DNA of 64,000 nt. It comes from an uncultured Campylobacterales bacterium (GTDB lineage Bacteria > Campylobacterota > Campylobacteria > Campylobacterales > Arcobacteraceae). A program made the translations under genes and the position numbers. Positions within the stretch are counted from its first letter, which is position 1, and each line of letters starts with the position of its first letter. The notes beneath the pieces are model-generated. The model searched no databases. It was given only the letters and a program-made list of their open reading frames with translations, and had not been told where the DNA came from. Positions 1 to 11,756 of the stretch are shown piece after piece. The DNA lies in assembly GCA_947494995.1 (NCBI GenBank), contig CANLWY010000001.1, positions 62,001-126,000 on the forward strand, written 5' to 3'.

Positions 1-146
1 TCAACAATTTGTTCTTGAAGTATTTTTGTCTTTATTTTCACAAGTCCTGCTTCAAGTAGTTTTATATCTCTTCCATTTTTTTCAATAACTGCATATCCAC
101 AGTTTCTTGTTCCCGGGTCTATTCCTAATATTTTCAATTTTTTCAC
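1..146 (-). CDS. ruvC: RuvC Holliday junction resolvase, N-terminal part
   Basis: Only the first ~48 codons are in the window; the gene runs off the left edge. Read on the minus strand it begins [20 protein letters not shown], with the RuvC signature GIDPGTRxxGYxV whose Asp is the first metal-binding catalytic residue. RuvC cuts Holliday junctions as a dimer with RuvAB during recombination. I chose the GTG at 146 because an AAAGGA ribosome site lies just upstream; that spacing is short, so the in-frame TTG nine bases further in is a possible alternative. It is divergent from dnaA and shares the box-rich intergenic region with it. Confidence 0.9.
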   Translation of the reverse strand, partial: MKKLKILGIDPGTRNCGYAVIEKNGRDIKLLEAGLVKIKTKILQEQIV

Positions 147-272
147 ATTTCCTTTAGTCCACAGTTTTCACATGGTAAATTGCCTATATAATGGACTATT
201 TTAAATAAATATTCACTTAAAAAATTTATTTTTTCACAACTTTAGCACATTTTATTCACTTCTTTATTCACA
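140..272. other. DnaA-box cluster upstream of dnaA (candidate origin module 1)
   Basis: The ruvC-dnaA gap holds several 9-mers like the DnaA box: TTTTCACAT at 140-148 and 165-173, TTTTCACAA at 231-239, TTATTCACT at 252-260 and TTATTCACA at 264-272, in AT-rich sequence. Campylobacterota DnaA recognises boxes with a TTCACA core. The boxes are seen directly; that they form part of oriC or autoregulate dnaA is inference. Confidence 0.6.
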
Positions 273-300
273 GGTGAAAAACTTTTAATTTAATTTTAGA

Positions 301-306
301 TATAAT
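301..306 (+). promoter_or_regulatory. -10 element of the dnaA promoter
   Basis: A perfect TATAAT lies 34 bases before the dnaA start, immediately after the DnaA-box cluster, with T-rich DNA upstream, as is usual for sigma-70 promoters in this phylum where the -35 box is weak. Box TTATTCACA ends 28 bases upstream, so DnaA could repress it. Confidence 0.6.
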
Positions 307-339
307 CTTTAGAATTTATATATAAAGAGTGCGTATTTA

Positions 340-1647
340 ATGACAAGTAAAGATTTTTTACACATTATCAAAAAAGAGGCTAATCCAGCCGATTATAAAA
401 AATATTTAAAACAGCTAACTTATAAGAAAATCTCGTCTGATGATAAACTTGCAGTATTTGAAGTTTCAAACAAATATGTTGCTGCATGGATTAAAAGTAA
501 ATATACACCTATAATTCAACACTGTTTTGAAATTTATGATGGAACAAAACCTGATATTGAAATAAAAATTACAGGTGAAAAGAAATCAAAAAAAGAGATT
601 AAAGAAGAAAAAGCTAAAAACGAAGCAACTGAGAGTACTATTTTAAACCCTTCATATACTTTTGACTCTTTTGTTGTTGGATCTTCTAACCAAATGGCAT
701 ATAATGCTTCACTTGCGGTTGCGGAAAAACCAGGTATTCAATACAACCCACTATTTTTATATGGTGGAACAGGTCTTGGAAAAACTCACCTTTTACAAGC
801 AGTTGGTAATAATGCAATTGAGCATGGAAAAACTGTAATTTACGTAACAATTGAACAGTTTATGAATGATTTTACTTTTTCAATTAAAAATAAAAATATG
901 GAACATTTTAGATCTAAATATAGAAAATGCGATGTTCTATTAATTGATGATATTCAATTTTTATCTGGAAAAGAACAAACTCAAGAAGAGTTTTTTCATA
1001 CATTTAATGAACTTCATAATGCAAAAAAACAGATTGTAATGACTTCTGATAGATTACCATCTCAAATTGCAGGGTTAGTTGATAGATTGAAATCTAGGTT
1101 TGAGTGGGGCTTAACAGCAGATATTCAAATTCCTGGACTTGAAACAAAAGTTGCGATTATTGAAAAAAAATCAGAACTAAATGGTATTAATCTTACAAAA
1201 GAGATTGTAAACTATATTGCAGCAAATCTTGATAACTCTATTAGAGAAATAGAAGGTGTTTTAATTAGAATTAATGCTTCTGCATCTTTATTAAATCAAG
1301 AGATTAACCTTGAACTTGCTCAAAGTCTATTAAAAGAGCAAGTAAAAGAAAAAAAAGAGAATATTAAATTACCTGATATTATTTCACTTGTAGCAACAGA
1401 ACTTAATATTAAGCCAAGTGATATAAAATCAAAAAAACGTACAGCAACAGTTGCAAATGCTAGACGGGTAGTAATTTATTTAGCAAGGGAGTTAACACAT
1501 AACTCTATGCCAGATATTGCAAAATTTTTAGGTATGAAAGATCATAGTTCTATTTCAAAAAATATTCAAAAAACAAATGAGTTAATTGAAACAGATGAAA
1601 ACTTTAAATTGATCATTCAAAACTTGAAAAATAAGATAATTCATTAA
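340..1647 (+). CDS. dnaA: Chromosomal replication initiator protein DnaA
   Basis: DnaA binds DnaA boxes at oriC, oligomerises with ATP and opens the duplex for helicase loading. The 435-residue protein has the standard order: an N-terminal helicase-interaction domain (about 1-80), a short lysine/glutamate-rich linker (about 80-105), an AAA+ core with Walker A GGTGLGKTH (about 142-150) and Walker B LLIDDIQFL, and a C-terminal HTH with the DHSSIS box-recognition signature. Length is normal for the phylum. It starts at an ATG behind an AAGAG site. Box clusters lie on both sides, and dnaN follows in the same direction after 165 bases. Confidence 0.98.
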   Translation: MTSKDFLHIIKKEANPADYKKYLKQLTYKKISSDDKLAVFEVSNKYVAAWIKSKYTPIIQHCFEIYDGTKPDIEIKITGEKKSKKEIKEEKAKNEATESTILNPSYTFDSFVVGSSNQMAYNASLAVAEKPGIQYNPLFLYGGTGLGKTHLLQAVGNNAIEHGKTVIYVTIEQFMNDFTFSIKNKNMEHFRSKYRKCDVLLIDDIQFLSGKEQTQEEFFHTFNELHNAKKQIVMTSDRLPSQIAGLVDRLKSRFEWGLTADIQIPGLETKVAIIEKKSELNGINLTKEIVNYIAANLDNSIREIEGVLIRINASASLLNQEINLELAQSLLKEQVKEKKENIKLPDIISLVATELNIKPSDIKSKKRTATVANARRVVIYLARELTHNSMPDIAKFLGMKDHSSISKNIQKTNELIETDENFKLIIQNLKNKIIH

Positions 1648-1673
1648 GGAGTGGAAATAAGTTTAAGATAGAA

Positions 1674-1765
1674 GTGTGAAAAGGTGTGAACTATTAATGA
1701 TGTTTATTCACATACACAAAGTGTGTCTGTATAAGCCTTAGAGTAATATTTTCATCTTTTCACAT
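1674..1765. other. DnaA-box cluster between dnaA and dnaN (candidate oriC)
   Basis: Within the 165-base gap are GTGTGAAAA (1674-1682) and GGTGTGAAC (1683-1691), adjacent and inverted relative to TTATTCACA (1704-1712) and TTTTCACAT (1757-1765). Two boxes in direct tandem followed by two on the opposite strand is an origin-like arrangement. Published work on Campylobacterota origins places oriC beside dnaA, often on the dnaN side; which of the two clusters fires here cannot be decided from sequence. Confidence 0.65.
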
Positions 1766-1789
1766 GGTCTACTACTTCCACTAATTAAA

Positions 1790-1795
1790 TATAAT
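1790..1795 (+). promoter_or_regulatory. -10 element of the dnaN promoter
   Basis: TATAAT sits 18 bases before the dnaN start codon and 25 bases after the last DnaA-box-like 9-mer. It implies a short leader containing the AGGAG ribosome site and gives dnaN its own promoter separate from dnaA. Confidence 0.55.
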
Positions 1796-1812
1796 AAATA
1801 GGAGCTAATAAA

Positions 1813-5230
<3,418 letters not shown>

Positions 5231-5338
5231 ATAAAAGTTCATCTTTTATCCAATCTCTGCGTTGGAGCTGAGTTTTCACTCAGTCACCTACTTTAAGTAG
5301 GCTCCTTCGCGAAAACTAGCCACTGCCTTGATCTTGAA
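5231..5338. repeat. Dispersed hairpin repeat, copy A (3' of gyrB)
   Basis: A small perfect hairpin (ATAAAAG/CTTTTAT, loop TTCAT, 5231-5249) abuts the gyrB stop. It is followed by a core at 5250-5338 that aligns along its whole length with the sequence behind nrdB (44762-44850): both contain CCAATCTC-GCGTTGGAGC, CTCAGTCAC and GCTCCTTCGC, and end in GCCTTGA-CTTGA. The core is itself imperfectly palindromic (AGTTTTC pairs with GAAAACT). It contains no reading frame of use. It is probably a REP/MITE-like element or an unusual terminator. Confidence 0.75.
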
Positions 5339-5347
5339 AAAATATGA

Positions 5348-5455
5348 ATTACTTTTTTTAGTTTATTACTTGCATCATTTATTTTAGGTTTTAAAACAAA
5401 TGAGAAGCTTAATAGTTTAAGCAATTTAACAATTGAAAAAAGAGTTAACACATAA
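5348..5455 (+). pseudogene. Possible remnant of a short exported protein
   Basis: An open frame of 35 codons reads ITFFSLLLASFILGFKTNE..., like a signal peptide with its cleavage region, and ends in TAA, but has no ATG/GTG/TTG start and begins right after the repeat element. It could be the stump of a gene or chance in AT-rich DNA; I see no homology that decides. Confidence 0.15.
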
Positions 5456-5479
5456 TATTAAGTATATAGTTATATAAAA

Positions 5480-6085
5480 CTACAACAGTTTAATTTTCCC
5501 ACGGCTAAGTTTTAAAATCCCTTGTTCTTCAAAATTTTTTAAAATTCTACTTACAATTTCTCTTGAAGTTCCAAGATGTGAGGCAATTGTATCATGGGTT
5601 ATTGAAATGATTTTTTGGTCTTGTAGTTCAAGCCATTCAAGTAGTCTTTCATCTATATTTTTAAATCTTAAGTCTTCTACTAAATTGGCCATACTATCAA
5701 GTCTTGTTGCATATAATTCTAGTATGTAGTGTCTAAAGGCTTCTTCTTTAAAAAATAGTTCTTTGATTATACTTTGATGAATAAAATATCCCTCAACTTC
5801 ATCTTCTGTTATTGCTGAACCTATAGCTAAAGAGTTACTAACCCCACCACTTAGATTAATATTGCATTGTTCAAAGGGTTGTAAATAGTAAAGAGTTATC
5901 TCTTTTCCTGATTCGTGTTGTCTGTAAACTCTAGCCATTCCTTTTGTTAAAAATAGAATTTCATTGCAGTAGTCACCTTGATGGAAAAGATGAGTGTTTT
6001 TTTCAATAGTAGTTTTTCTTGCATTCTCTAGTAAGGTTATTTGAGACTCAGCTGATAGTTGATTAAAAAATGTAAAATCTTTAAT
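5480..6085 (-). CDS. Crp/Fnr-family transcriptional regulator, probable ATT start
   Basis: The frame encodes a cyclic-nucleotide-binding-like beta-barrel (residues about 15-110; HQGDYCNEILFLTKGMARVY is the typical barrel edge), a dimerisation helix, and a C-terminal winged HTH (SHLGTSREIVSRILKNFEEQGIL). The first ATG in frame (5938) would delete about 50 residues of the barrel, yet the region upstream still reads as good barrel sequence without any ATG, GTG or TTG. An ATT at 6083-6085 lies five bases after an AAAGGA ribosome site and would give 201 residues, the usual family size. No [4Fe-4S] cysteine cluster is seen at the N-terminus, so it is not a classical Fnr. The ligand is unknown. Confidence 0.75.
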   Translation of the reverse strand: MKDFTFFNQLSAESQITLLENARKTTIEKNTHLFHQGDYCNEILFLTKGMARVYRQHESGKEITLYYLQPFEQCNINLSGGVSNSLAIGSAITEDEVEGYFIHQSIIKELFFKEEAFRHYILELYATRLDSMANLVEDLRFKNIDERLLEWLELQDQKIISITHDTIASHLGTSREIVSRILKNFEEQGILKLSRGKIKLL

Positions 6086-6105
6086 AAGTATCCTTTTATG
6101 AAACC

Positions 6106-6128
6106 AATCTACTTAAAATAAGTAGATT
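6106..6128 (-). terminator. Hairpin between the YHS gene and the Crp/Fnr gene
   Basis: A 9-bp perfect stem (AATCTACTT/AAGTAGATT, loop AAAAT) with a T-run on the plus-strand side. It lies just behind the YHS gene stop and just upstream of the Crp/Fnr ribosome site, so it can serve as a terminator for the first or as a structured 5' leader for the second. Confidence 0.55.
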
Positions 6129-6139
6129 AGTTTTTTTAA

Positions 6140-6145
6140 ATTATA
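6140..6145 (-). promoter_or_regulatory. -10 element of the Crp/Fnr gene
   Basis: On the minus strand TGATATAATTT contains a perfect TATAAT directly behind the stop codon of the YHS gene. Transcription from it would start near 6133 and include the 6106-6128 hairpin and the AAAGGA site. Confidence 0.45.
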
Positions 6146-6592
6146 TCATAATGAACTTGCAGATTTATCTTTGATTTTTTCCCACTCTTCATTGGCTCCA
6201 TTTATGTAGCCTTGAACATTTTCTGACCATAAAGCTTGAATTTTATTGCTAAGATTTAAATAAAGTTTACCATCAACAATTTTCCATACAAGTGGGTCAC
6301 CATGAAATTTTTTACCAGCACTTACACCATAGGCACACCACCCACCATAAGCTGGTACATATTTTTCTGGGTTTGCATCAAAAAGCTCTTTGTGCTCTTT
6401 ATTAATAAATAAATATGATTCACCTTTGTACAGCGAAGCGTTACTTCCATTTCCCATTACAGGTCTTCCAATAGTATGATAACTAACGGCATCATATCCT
6501 CTTAAAGCAGGTGTTGAACTAGCATCAGCTGCAAAACTTAAACTTGAAAATAGCACTATAAACGATGCTATAAGTATTTTTAGACTTTTCAT
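6146..6592 (-). CDS. Exported YHS-domain protein
   Basis: The 148-residue protein has a Sec signal peptide (MKSLKILIASFIVLFSSLSFA, cleavage near 21) and a YHS-type fold: YDAVSYHTIGRPVMG followed by a GESYLFINKEHKELFDANPEKYVPAYGGWCAYG core, then WKIVDGKLYLNLS. Proteins of this kind are periplasmic and often sit with metal or stress genes; a bound metal or substrate is not established. It starts at an ATG behind AGGAAGAAA. Its stop is immediately followed by the promoter of the downstream Crp/Fnr gene, which could respond to the same signal (inference). Confidence 0.8.
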   Translation of the reverse strand: MKSLKILIASFIVLFSSLSFAADASSTPALRGYDAVSYHTIGRPVMGNGSNASLYKGESYLFINKEHKELFDANPEKYVPAYGGWCAYGVSAGKKFHGDPLVWKIVDGKLYLNLSNKIQALWSENVQGYINGANEEWEKIKDKSASSL

Positions 6593-6773
6593 TTTCTTCC
6601 TTTTTTTGATGATTTTTCATCTTTTGATTTAATTTAATGGAACTATAACAGAAAAGAATATTTGTGTATGTGAGATATGTTACATAAGAAAAAAATTAAA
6701 TTACTTTATAAGCCTATAACAAACAATTCCCTATAATCCCAAATTCAAAATAAACCATCAAAAAAGAGAATCT

Positions 6774-8510
6774 ATGATTGAATTAATCAATATATCAAAA
6801 AGTTACCCAACAGGTGAACTATATAGTGAACTAAACTTACGTCTAAATTCTGGTGATAAAGTAGGACTAGTAGGACGAAATGGTACTGGAAAATCTACAC
6901 TTTTTAAACTAATTCTTGGAGAAGAGAGTCAAGATAGTGGAGAAATAAAATTTCCAAAAGCTTATAAAATAGGTGCTTTAAAACAGTATTTTGATTTTAC
7001 AGAAAAAACTTTGATTGATGAAACGGCTCTTGCTTTATCAGAAGAAGATAAATATGAGATATATAAAGCAGAAAAAATTCTTTTTGGACTTGGGTTTACA
7101 CAAGAGGATTTAGAAAAAAATCCAAAATCTTTCTCTGGTGGTTATCAAATTAGAATAAATCTTGCAAAGCTACTTCTAACAGAGCCAAATATGCTTCTAC
7201 TTGATGAGCCTACAAACTACTTGGATATTCTTTCAATTAGATGGTTAAAAGCCTTTTTAAAATCTTTTCAAGGGGAAGTAATTCTTATTACTCACGATAG
7301 AGAGTTTATGGATAGTGTTTGTACACATACTTTAGGAATAGTTAGACGAAGTGCTTTAATGGTTCAAGGTGGTACAAGAAAATTTTATGAGCAAATTGCT
7401 GCAAATGAAGAGCATCATGAAAAGCAAAAAATTGCACAAGATAAAAAAAGAAAAGATCTCGAAGAGTTTATTGCTAAAAATAAAGCAAGAGCTGCAACTG
7501 CAACACTAGCACAATCAAAAGTTAGAATATTAGAAAAAATGGAAGTTTTAGAAGATTTACAGTTTGATTCAAATCTAAAATTTGATTTTAACTACAAAGA
7601 AACAGCTGCAAAATTTTTAGTAGAAGTAAAAGATTTATCATTTGGATATACTCCTGATAATATACTATTTAAAAATATCACTTTTGCACTTTCAAGAGGT
7701 GAAACTATTGGAATTATTGGTAAAAATGGTAAAGGTAAATCAACTTTATTAAATACAATTGCAGGTGAATTAGAAGCATTAAGTGGTAGTACTAATTTTC
7801 ATCCATCATGTGTTTTTGGACACTTTGGACAAACAAATATCTCTCATTTAAATAAAAACAATACAATTATGGATGAAATCTATAGTGTAAATCAAAAGTT
7901 AGCAGAACCTGTTATTAGAGCTATTTGTGGTCTTATGATGTTTTCTGGAGATAATGCAAAGAAAAAAATCTCACTTTTATCAGGTGGAGAGAAATCAAGA
8001 GTTATGCTTGGTAAAATTATTGCACAAGATGTTAATCTTCTTTTTCTAGATGAGCCTACAAACCATTTAGATATTGATTCAATAGATGCTCTTACAAAGG
8101 CTATAAAAGCTTTTGAGGGTTCATGTATGATTGTAACTCACTCAGAAGAGTTATTAAGAGCTGTATGTGATAGATTGATTGTATTTACAAATGATGGAGC
8201 TGATTATTTCAATGGAACATATGATGAGTTCTTAGAAAAAATTGGTTGGGAAGATGATGAATCAGGTGAAAAGAAAAAAGTAGTAAAACCAAAAAGAACA
8301 AAAAAAGAGATCAAAAAACTAAGAGCAGCAATAGTTACTGAAAAAAGTAAAGCTACTTCTTCTATAAAAAAAGAAATAGCAGAACTAGAAGAACTAATTC
8401 CTAGTTTAAATGGGAAAGAAAAATCTCAAAAAAATTCACAATTATTAGATTTACAAGATAAACTTGAAAAATTAAATAATGAGTTTCAAAAAAGATTAGA
8501 TGAAGTATAA
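6774..8510 (+). CDS. ABC-F family ATP-binding protein (ribosome-associated type)
   Basis: Two ABC ATPase domains on one chain without membrane segments define ABC-F proteins, which bind the ribosomal E site and modulate translation. Domain 1 has Walker A GRNGTGKST and signature SFSGGYQIR, Walker B LLLDEPTNYLD; an 'ABCtran' linker of basic coiled coil lies at about 205-255; domain 2 has GKNGKGKST, LLSGGEKSR and LFLDEPTNHLD. The last ~80 residues are a Lys/Glu coiled coil, as in Uup-type members, which also bind DNA. 578 residues is a normal length. Whether it is Uup, YheS or EttA-like cannot be settled by eye. Confidence 0.92.
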   Translation: MIELINISKSYPTGELYSELNLRLNSGDKVGLVGRNGTGKSTLFKLILGEESQDSGEIKFPKAYKIGALKQYFDFTEKTLIDETALALSEEDKYEIYKAEKILFGLGFTQEDLEKNPKSFSGGYQIRINLAKLLLTEPNMLLLDEPTNYLDILSIRWLKAFLKSFQGEVILITHDREFMDSVCTHTLGIVRRSALMVQGGTRKFYEQIAANEEHHEKQKIAQDKKRKDLEEFIAKNKARAATATLAQSKVRILEKMEVLEDLQFDSNLKFDFNYKETAAKFLVEVKDLSFGYTPDNILFKNITFALSRGETIGIIGKNGKGKSTLLNTIAGELEALSGSTNFHPSCVFGHFGQTNISHLNKNNTIMDEIYSVNQKLAEPVIRAICGLMMFSGDNAKKKISLLSGGEKSRVMLGKIIAQDVNLLFLDEPTNHLDIDSIDALTKAIKAFEGSCMIVTHSEELLRAVCDRLIVFTNDGADYFNGTYDEFLEKIGWEDDESGEKKKVVKPKRTKKEIKKLRAAIVTEKSKATSSIKKEIAELEELIPSLNGKEKSQKNSQLLDLQDKLEKLNNEFQKRLDEV

Positions 8511-8592
8511 AATATAATTATACAAGTTATAGATTTGTTTGTATACTCATTTTTGGTACAATATTGATTTAGAAATCAAGAAAAGGTTAATT

Positions 8593-9465
8593 ATGGATTT
8601 GTTAAAAAAGATATATTTAATATTTTTAATTACAGTTTTTGCAATTTCTCTAAATGCTAATGATAAAATTCCGGCTATTGTTTCATTGGATTGGCTTAAA
8701 CAAAATAAAAATAATGCAAATCTTGTAATAATAGATTTAAGACCAAAAGAAGAGTATAAAAAAGGTCATATAAAGAGTGCTGTAAATGTGCCAGGACTTA
8801 AATCTCTTTTTGATGATAAATTTTTTATGCCTAAATTAGACTATTTAAAAGAGCTTTTTTCTAATGCGGGAATAGATAGCAACTCACAAGTTATAGCTTA
8901 TGATAATGGAGATTTTATATGGGCTGCAAGATTTTATTGGATTCTAGAAATTTTAGGTCATAAAGATGTGGGTATTTTAAAAGTTGGATACTCTTCTTGG
9001 CTAAAGTCACAATTAGAAATTTCTACTGAAGAGTTTAAACCAAAAAGAAAAGAGTTTATAGCAAGAATTGATAATGAAAAAGTTCAAACAAAATTAAGTA
9101 CTTTACTCTCTATTGGTAAAAAAACAATTATAGATGGCAGAAAAGAGTCTCACTATATTGGAAAAGAGTCTTTAGCGAAAAGATTTGGACATATTCCTAC
9201 AGCATTAAATTATGAATGTACTCAAAATTATCAAGTAACATCAAATGGTAATATGATGAAAGATTTAGATGAATTAAAATCTATTTATAAAGATATTCCC
9301 AAAGATAAAGAGATAGTACTATATTGTGATGGTGGAGCTGAAGCAGCTTTAAATTATATTGTATTACAAGAATTAGGATATAAGGTATCTGTTTATGATG
9401 GCTCTTGGCTTGAATGGGGCAATGACTTAGAAGTCCCAGTAAATAACCCTTCAAAAATTAAATAA
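8593..9465 (+). CDS. Periplasmic two-domain rhodanese-type sulfurtransferase
   Basis: Starts at the ATG at 8593 (AAGG six bases upstream), giving a signal peptide LLKKIYLIFLITVFAISLNA and a mature protein of two rhodanese domains. The first contains VIIDLRPKEEYKKGHIKSAVN and lacks the catalytic cysteine (DNGD loop); the second has the active-site loop CDGGAEA (Cys near residue 250), so only the C-terminal domain should carry a persulfide. Thiosulfate or 3-mercaptopyruvate are the usual donors. The next gene, a sensor kinase, begins two bases later, suggesting coupled expression and a possible sulfur-related signal. Confidence 0.88.
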   Translation: MDLLKKIYLIFLITVFAISLNANDKIPAIVSLDWLKQNKNNANLVIIDLRPKEEYKKGHIKSAVNVPGLKSLFDDKFFMPKLDYLKELFSNAGIDSNSQVIAYDNGDFIWAARFYWILEILGHKDVGILKVGYSSWLKSQLEISTEEFKPKRKEFIARIDNEKVQTKLSTLLSIGKKTIIDGRKESHYIGKESLAKRFGHIPTALNYECTQNYQVTSNGNMMKDLDELKSIYKDIPKDKEIVLYCDGGAEAALNYIVLQELGYKVSVYDGSWLEWGNDLEVPVNNPSKIK

Positions 9466-9466
9466 A

Positions 9467-11275
9467 TTGATAAAAAATTTTAAACTTAAAGGTTCTATTA
9501 AAAAGCGACTAATTGTAATAATTATGTCTGTTACTCTTTTAACTGGGCTTATTGGATATAGTTCTTTTGTATATTGGTATATGAATAATCAATATGAAAA
9601 GGCTTTAGATATTGCTAAAACCGTTGGATTGGTTTTAGGTCAAGATTTTGCAAAACTTGTACTGTTAAATGAAGTCTCTGCTGCAGCTGATATATCAACA
9701 TCACTTAAATCATTTTCTGACTTGAATTCAATGGTTTTATATAAACTTGATAAAAAACCAATTTTACAATACAGTAAAAATGATGAGAGTTTTATAGCAG
9801 AAAAATTGCCAGAAAATAGAGTCTATAAAATAAATAATAAAATTTTAAAGCTATATATAGATGCAAAATATCAAGATACCAATCTTGGTTTTATACAATT
9901 AAATTTTGAAATAGAAACAATTAATGATGTTGTCAAAAAAAATTTAAATATGTTGATTTTGATACTTTTTTTTATGTTTATAATATCTTATATATTAGCT
10001 ACTTATTTTGCAAAAAGGTTTACAGATCCAATTTTAGAGCTTGTATCATTTTTAGAAAAAGTTGAATCTTCTGATACTTTAAGTAAAAGAATAAAAACAA
10101 ATGAAAAAAATGAGTATGGAAAACTTTATAATGAAATTAACGGAATGCTTGAAAGACTTGAATCTTCTAATGAGATTTTAAAATTAGCATCAATAGCTTT
10201 CAAAACACAAAATGGAATAATAATTACAGATAAAGATGAAAATATATTATTAGTAAATAAAGCATTTACAGAGATTACAGGATATACAGAAGAGGAAGTT
10301 ATAGGGAAAAAACCTAAAATATTAAGTTCAGGTTTACATGATAAAGTGTTTTATAAAAAAATGAAAAGAACTATAAAAGAGAATAATTTCTGGATGGGTG
10401 AAGTAGTTAATAGACATAAAAATGGAAATCTTGTTGATGAAAACATTACAATTCATGCTATTTTAGATGATTATAAAGAGGTGATTTATTATATTGCTTC
10501 ATTTTTAGATATTACAACTCAAAAAGAAATGGAAATAGAATTAAAAGAGAAAGAGACTCTTTTACTTCAAAAATCAAAAATGGCAGATATGGGAGAGATG
10601 ATTGAAAATATTGCTCATCAATGGAAACAACCATTATCTATTATATCTACATCATCTACTTTTTTAATGGTTAAAAAAGATTTAGATTTGCCATTAGAAA
10701 GAGAAGAGGAATTAGAACAGTTAAATAAAATAAATGATACGGTTCAATATTTATCTCAAACTATTAATGATTTTAGAGAATTTTTTAGACCTGATAAGCA
10801 TAAAAATAGATTTAAACTAAAAGAATGTTATAAAAAAGTATTAAACTTAGTAGAGTCAAAATTTAATTCTTTGGATATAGAAATTATTGAAAATTTAGAA
10901 GATATAGAACTTGTTACTTTAGAAAATGAGCTAATACAAGTAATAATGAATATTTTAAATAATGCAAGAGATGAATTAATACGAAAAGAGAATCAAAAAA
11001 AATTGATATTTGTAAATATTTATAAAGAGAATGAAAATGCAGTTTTTGAAATAAAAGATAATGCAGGTGGAGTTCCTATACATATCATTGATAAAATATT
11101 TAATCAATACTTTACAACAAAAGATAAAGAAGATGGAACGGGAATAGGATTAAATATGTCAAAAAAAATAATTGAAGATAATATAAATGGAAATATCATT
11201 GTCGAAAACTCTATTTTTTCTTATGATGGATTAGAGTATAAAGGTGCTTCATTTAAAATATCTATACCCTTATAG
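9467..11275 (+). CDS. Membrane PAS-domain sensor histidine kinase
   Basis: The 602-residue chain has an N-terminal membrane segment (about 14-36), a periplasmic domain, a second segment (about 160-182), HAMP, a PAS domain (about 245-350; ITDKDENILLVNKAFTEITGYTEEEVIG), then MADMGEMIENIAHQWKQPL with the phospho-acceptor His near 383, and a HATPase_c domain (NILNNARDEL, DNAGGVP, GTGIGL). There is no adjacent response regulator. The annotated start is TTG at 9467, two bases behind the rhodanese stop, with no good ribosome site; an in-frame ATT at residue ~12 follows an AAAGG, so the true start is uncertain. Confidence 0.9.
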   Translation: MIKNFKLKGSIKKRLIVIIMSVTLLTGLIGYSSFVYWYMNNQYEKALDIAKTVGLVLGQDFAKLVLLNEVSAAADISTSLKSFSDLNSMVLYKLDKKPILQYSKNDESFIAEKLPENRVYKINNKILKLYIDAKYQDTNLGFIQLNFEIETINDVVKKNLNMLILILFFMFIISYILATYFAKRFTDPILELVSFLEKVESSDTLSKRIKTNEKNEYGKLYNEINGMLERLESSNEILKLASIAFKTQNGIIITDKDENILLVNKAFTEITGYTEEEVIGKKPKILSSGLHDKVFYKKMKRTIKENNFWMGEVVNRHKNGNLVDENITIHAILDDYKEVIYYIASFLDITTQKEMEIELKEKETLLLQKSKMADMGEMIENIAHQWKQPLSIISTSSTFLMVKKDLDLPLEREEELEQLNKINDTVQYLSQTINDFREFFRPDKHKNRFKLKECYKKVLNLVESKFNSLDIEIIENLEDIELVTLENELIQVIMNILNNARDELIRKENQKKLIFVNIYKENENAVFEIKDNAGGVPIHIIDKIFNQYFTTKDKEDGTGIGLNMSKKIIEDNINGNIIVENSIFSYDGLEYKGASFKISIPL

Positions 11276-11357
11276 AAGATAATCTTACATTTTGTAATAG
11301 AATTAAAATAAAATAAAAAAACAGTCTATACTTTCACAAATTTAAAAAAGGTATTAT

Positions 11358-11753
11358 ATGAAAATTTGTGGTATAGAATTAAAAGCTAATAATATAATTT
11401 TAGCTGTAATAGATAATAAAGAGTATATAGATTTAAAAATAAAAAAAATCATATTAGAAGATGATGAATCACAAGAAGAGATAAGAAAATTTTGTAATGA
11501 ATTTTTACTATTTTTAGAGCAAAATCAGATTGAAAAAATTGTAATAAAAAAAAGAGCTAAAAAAGGAAATTTTGCAGGAGGTGCTGTAACTTTTAAAATG
11601 GAAGGTTTAATTCAATTAAATCCTTTATGTGAAGTTGAGCTTATTTCAGCTCAAACAATAAGCTCTTTTGAGAAAAAAAATTCTATAGATTTTCCAGAGT
11701 CTTTAAAAAAGTATCAAGAACAAGCATTTTTATCTGCTTATTCTCAATCTTAA
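11358..11753 (+). CDS. DUF3010-family protein
   Basis: A 131-residue soluble protein beginning MKICGIELKANNIILAVID, with the alternating strand pattern of an RNase H-like fold (the family is known as DUF3010), and conserved IVIKKRAKKGNFAGGAVTFKMEG in the middle. Biochemical function is not known; a nuclease role is not shown and the usual acidic triad is not obvious. It starts at ATG with AAAAGG upstream and is convergent with the dehydrogenase gene, three bases away. Confidence 0.75.
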   Translation: MKICGIELKANNIILAVIDNKEYIDLKIKKIILEDDESQEEIRKFCNEFLLFLEQNQIEKIVIKKRAKKGNFAGGAVTFKMEGLIQLNPLCEVELISAQTISSFEKKNSIDFPESLKKYQEQAFLSAYSQS

Positions 11754-11756
11754 AAT

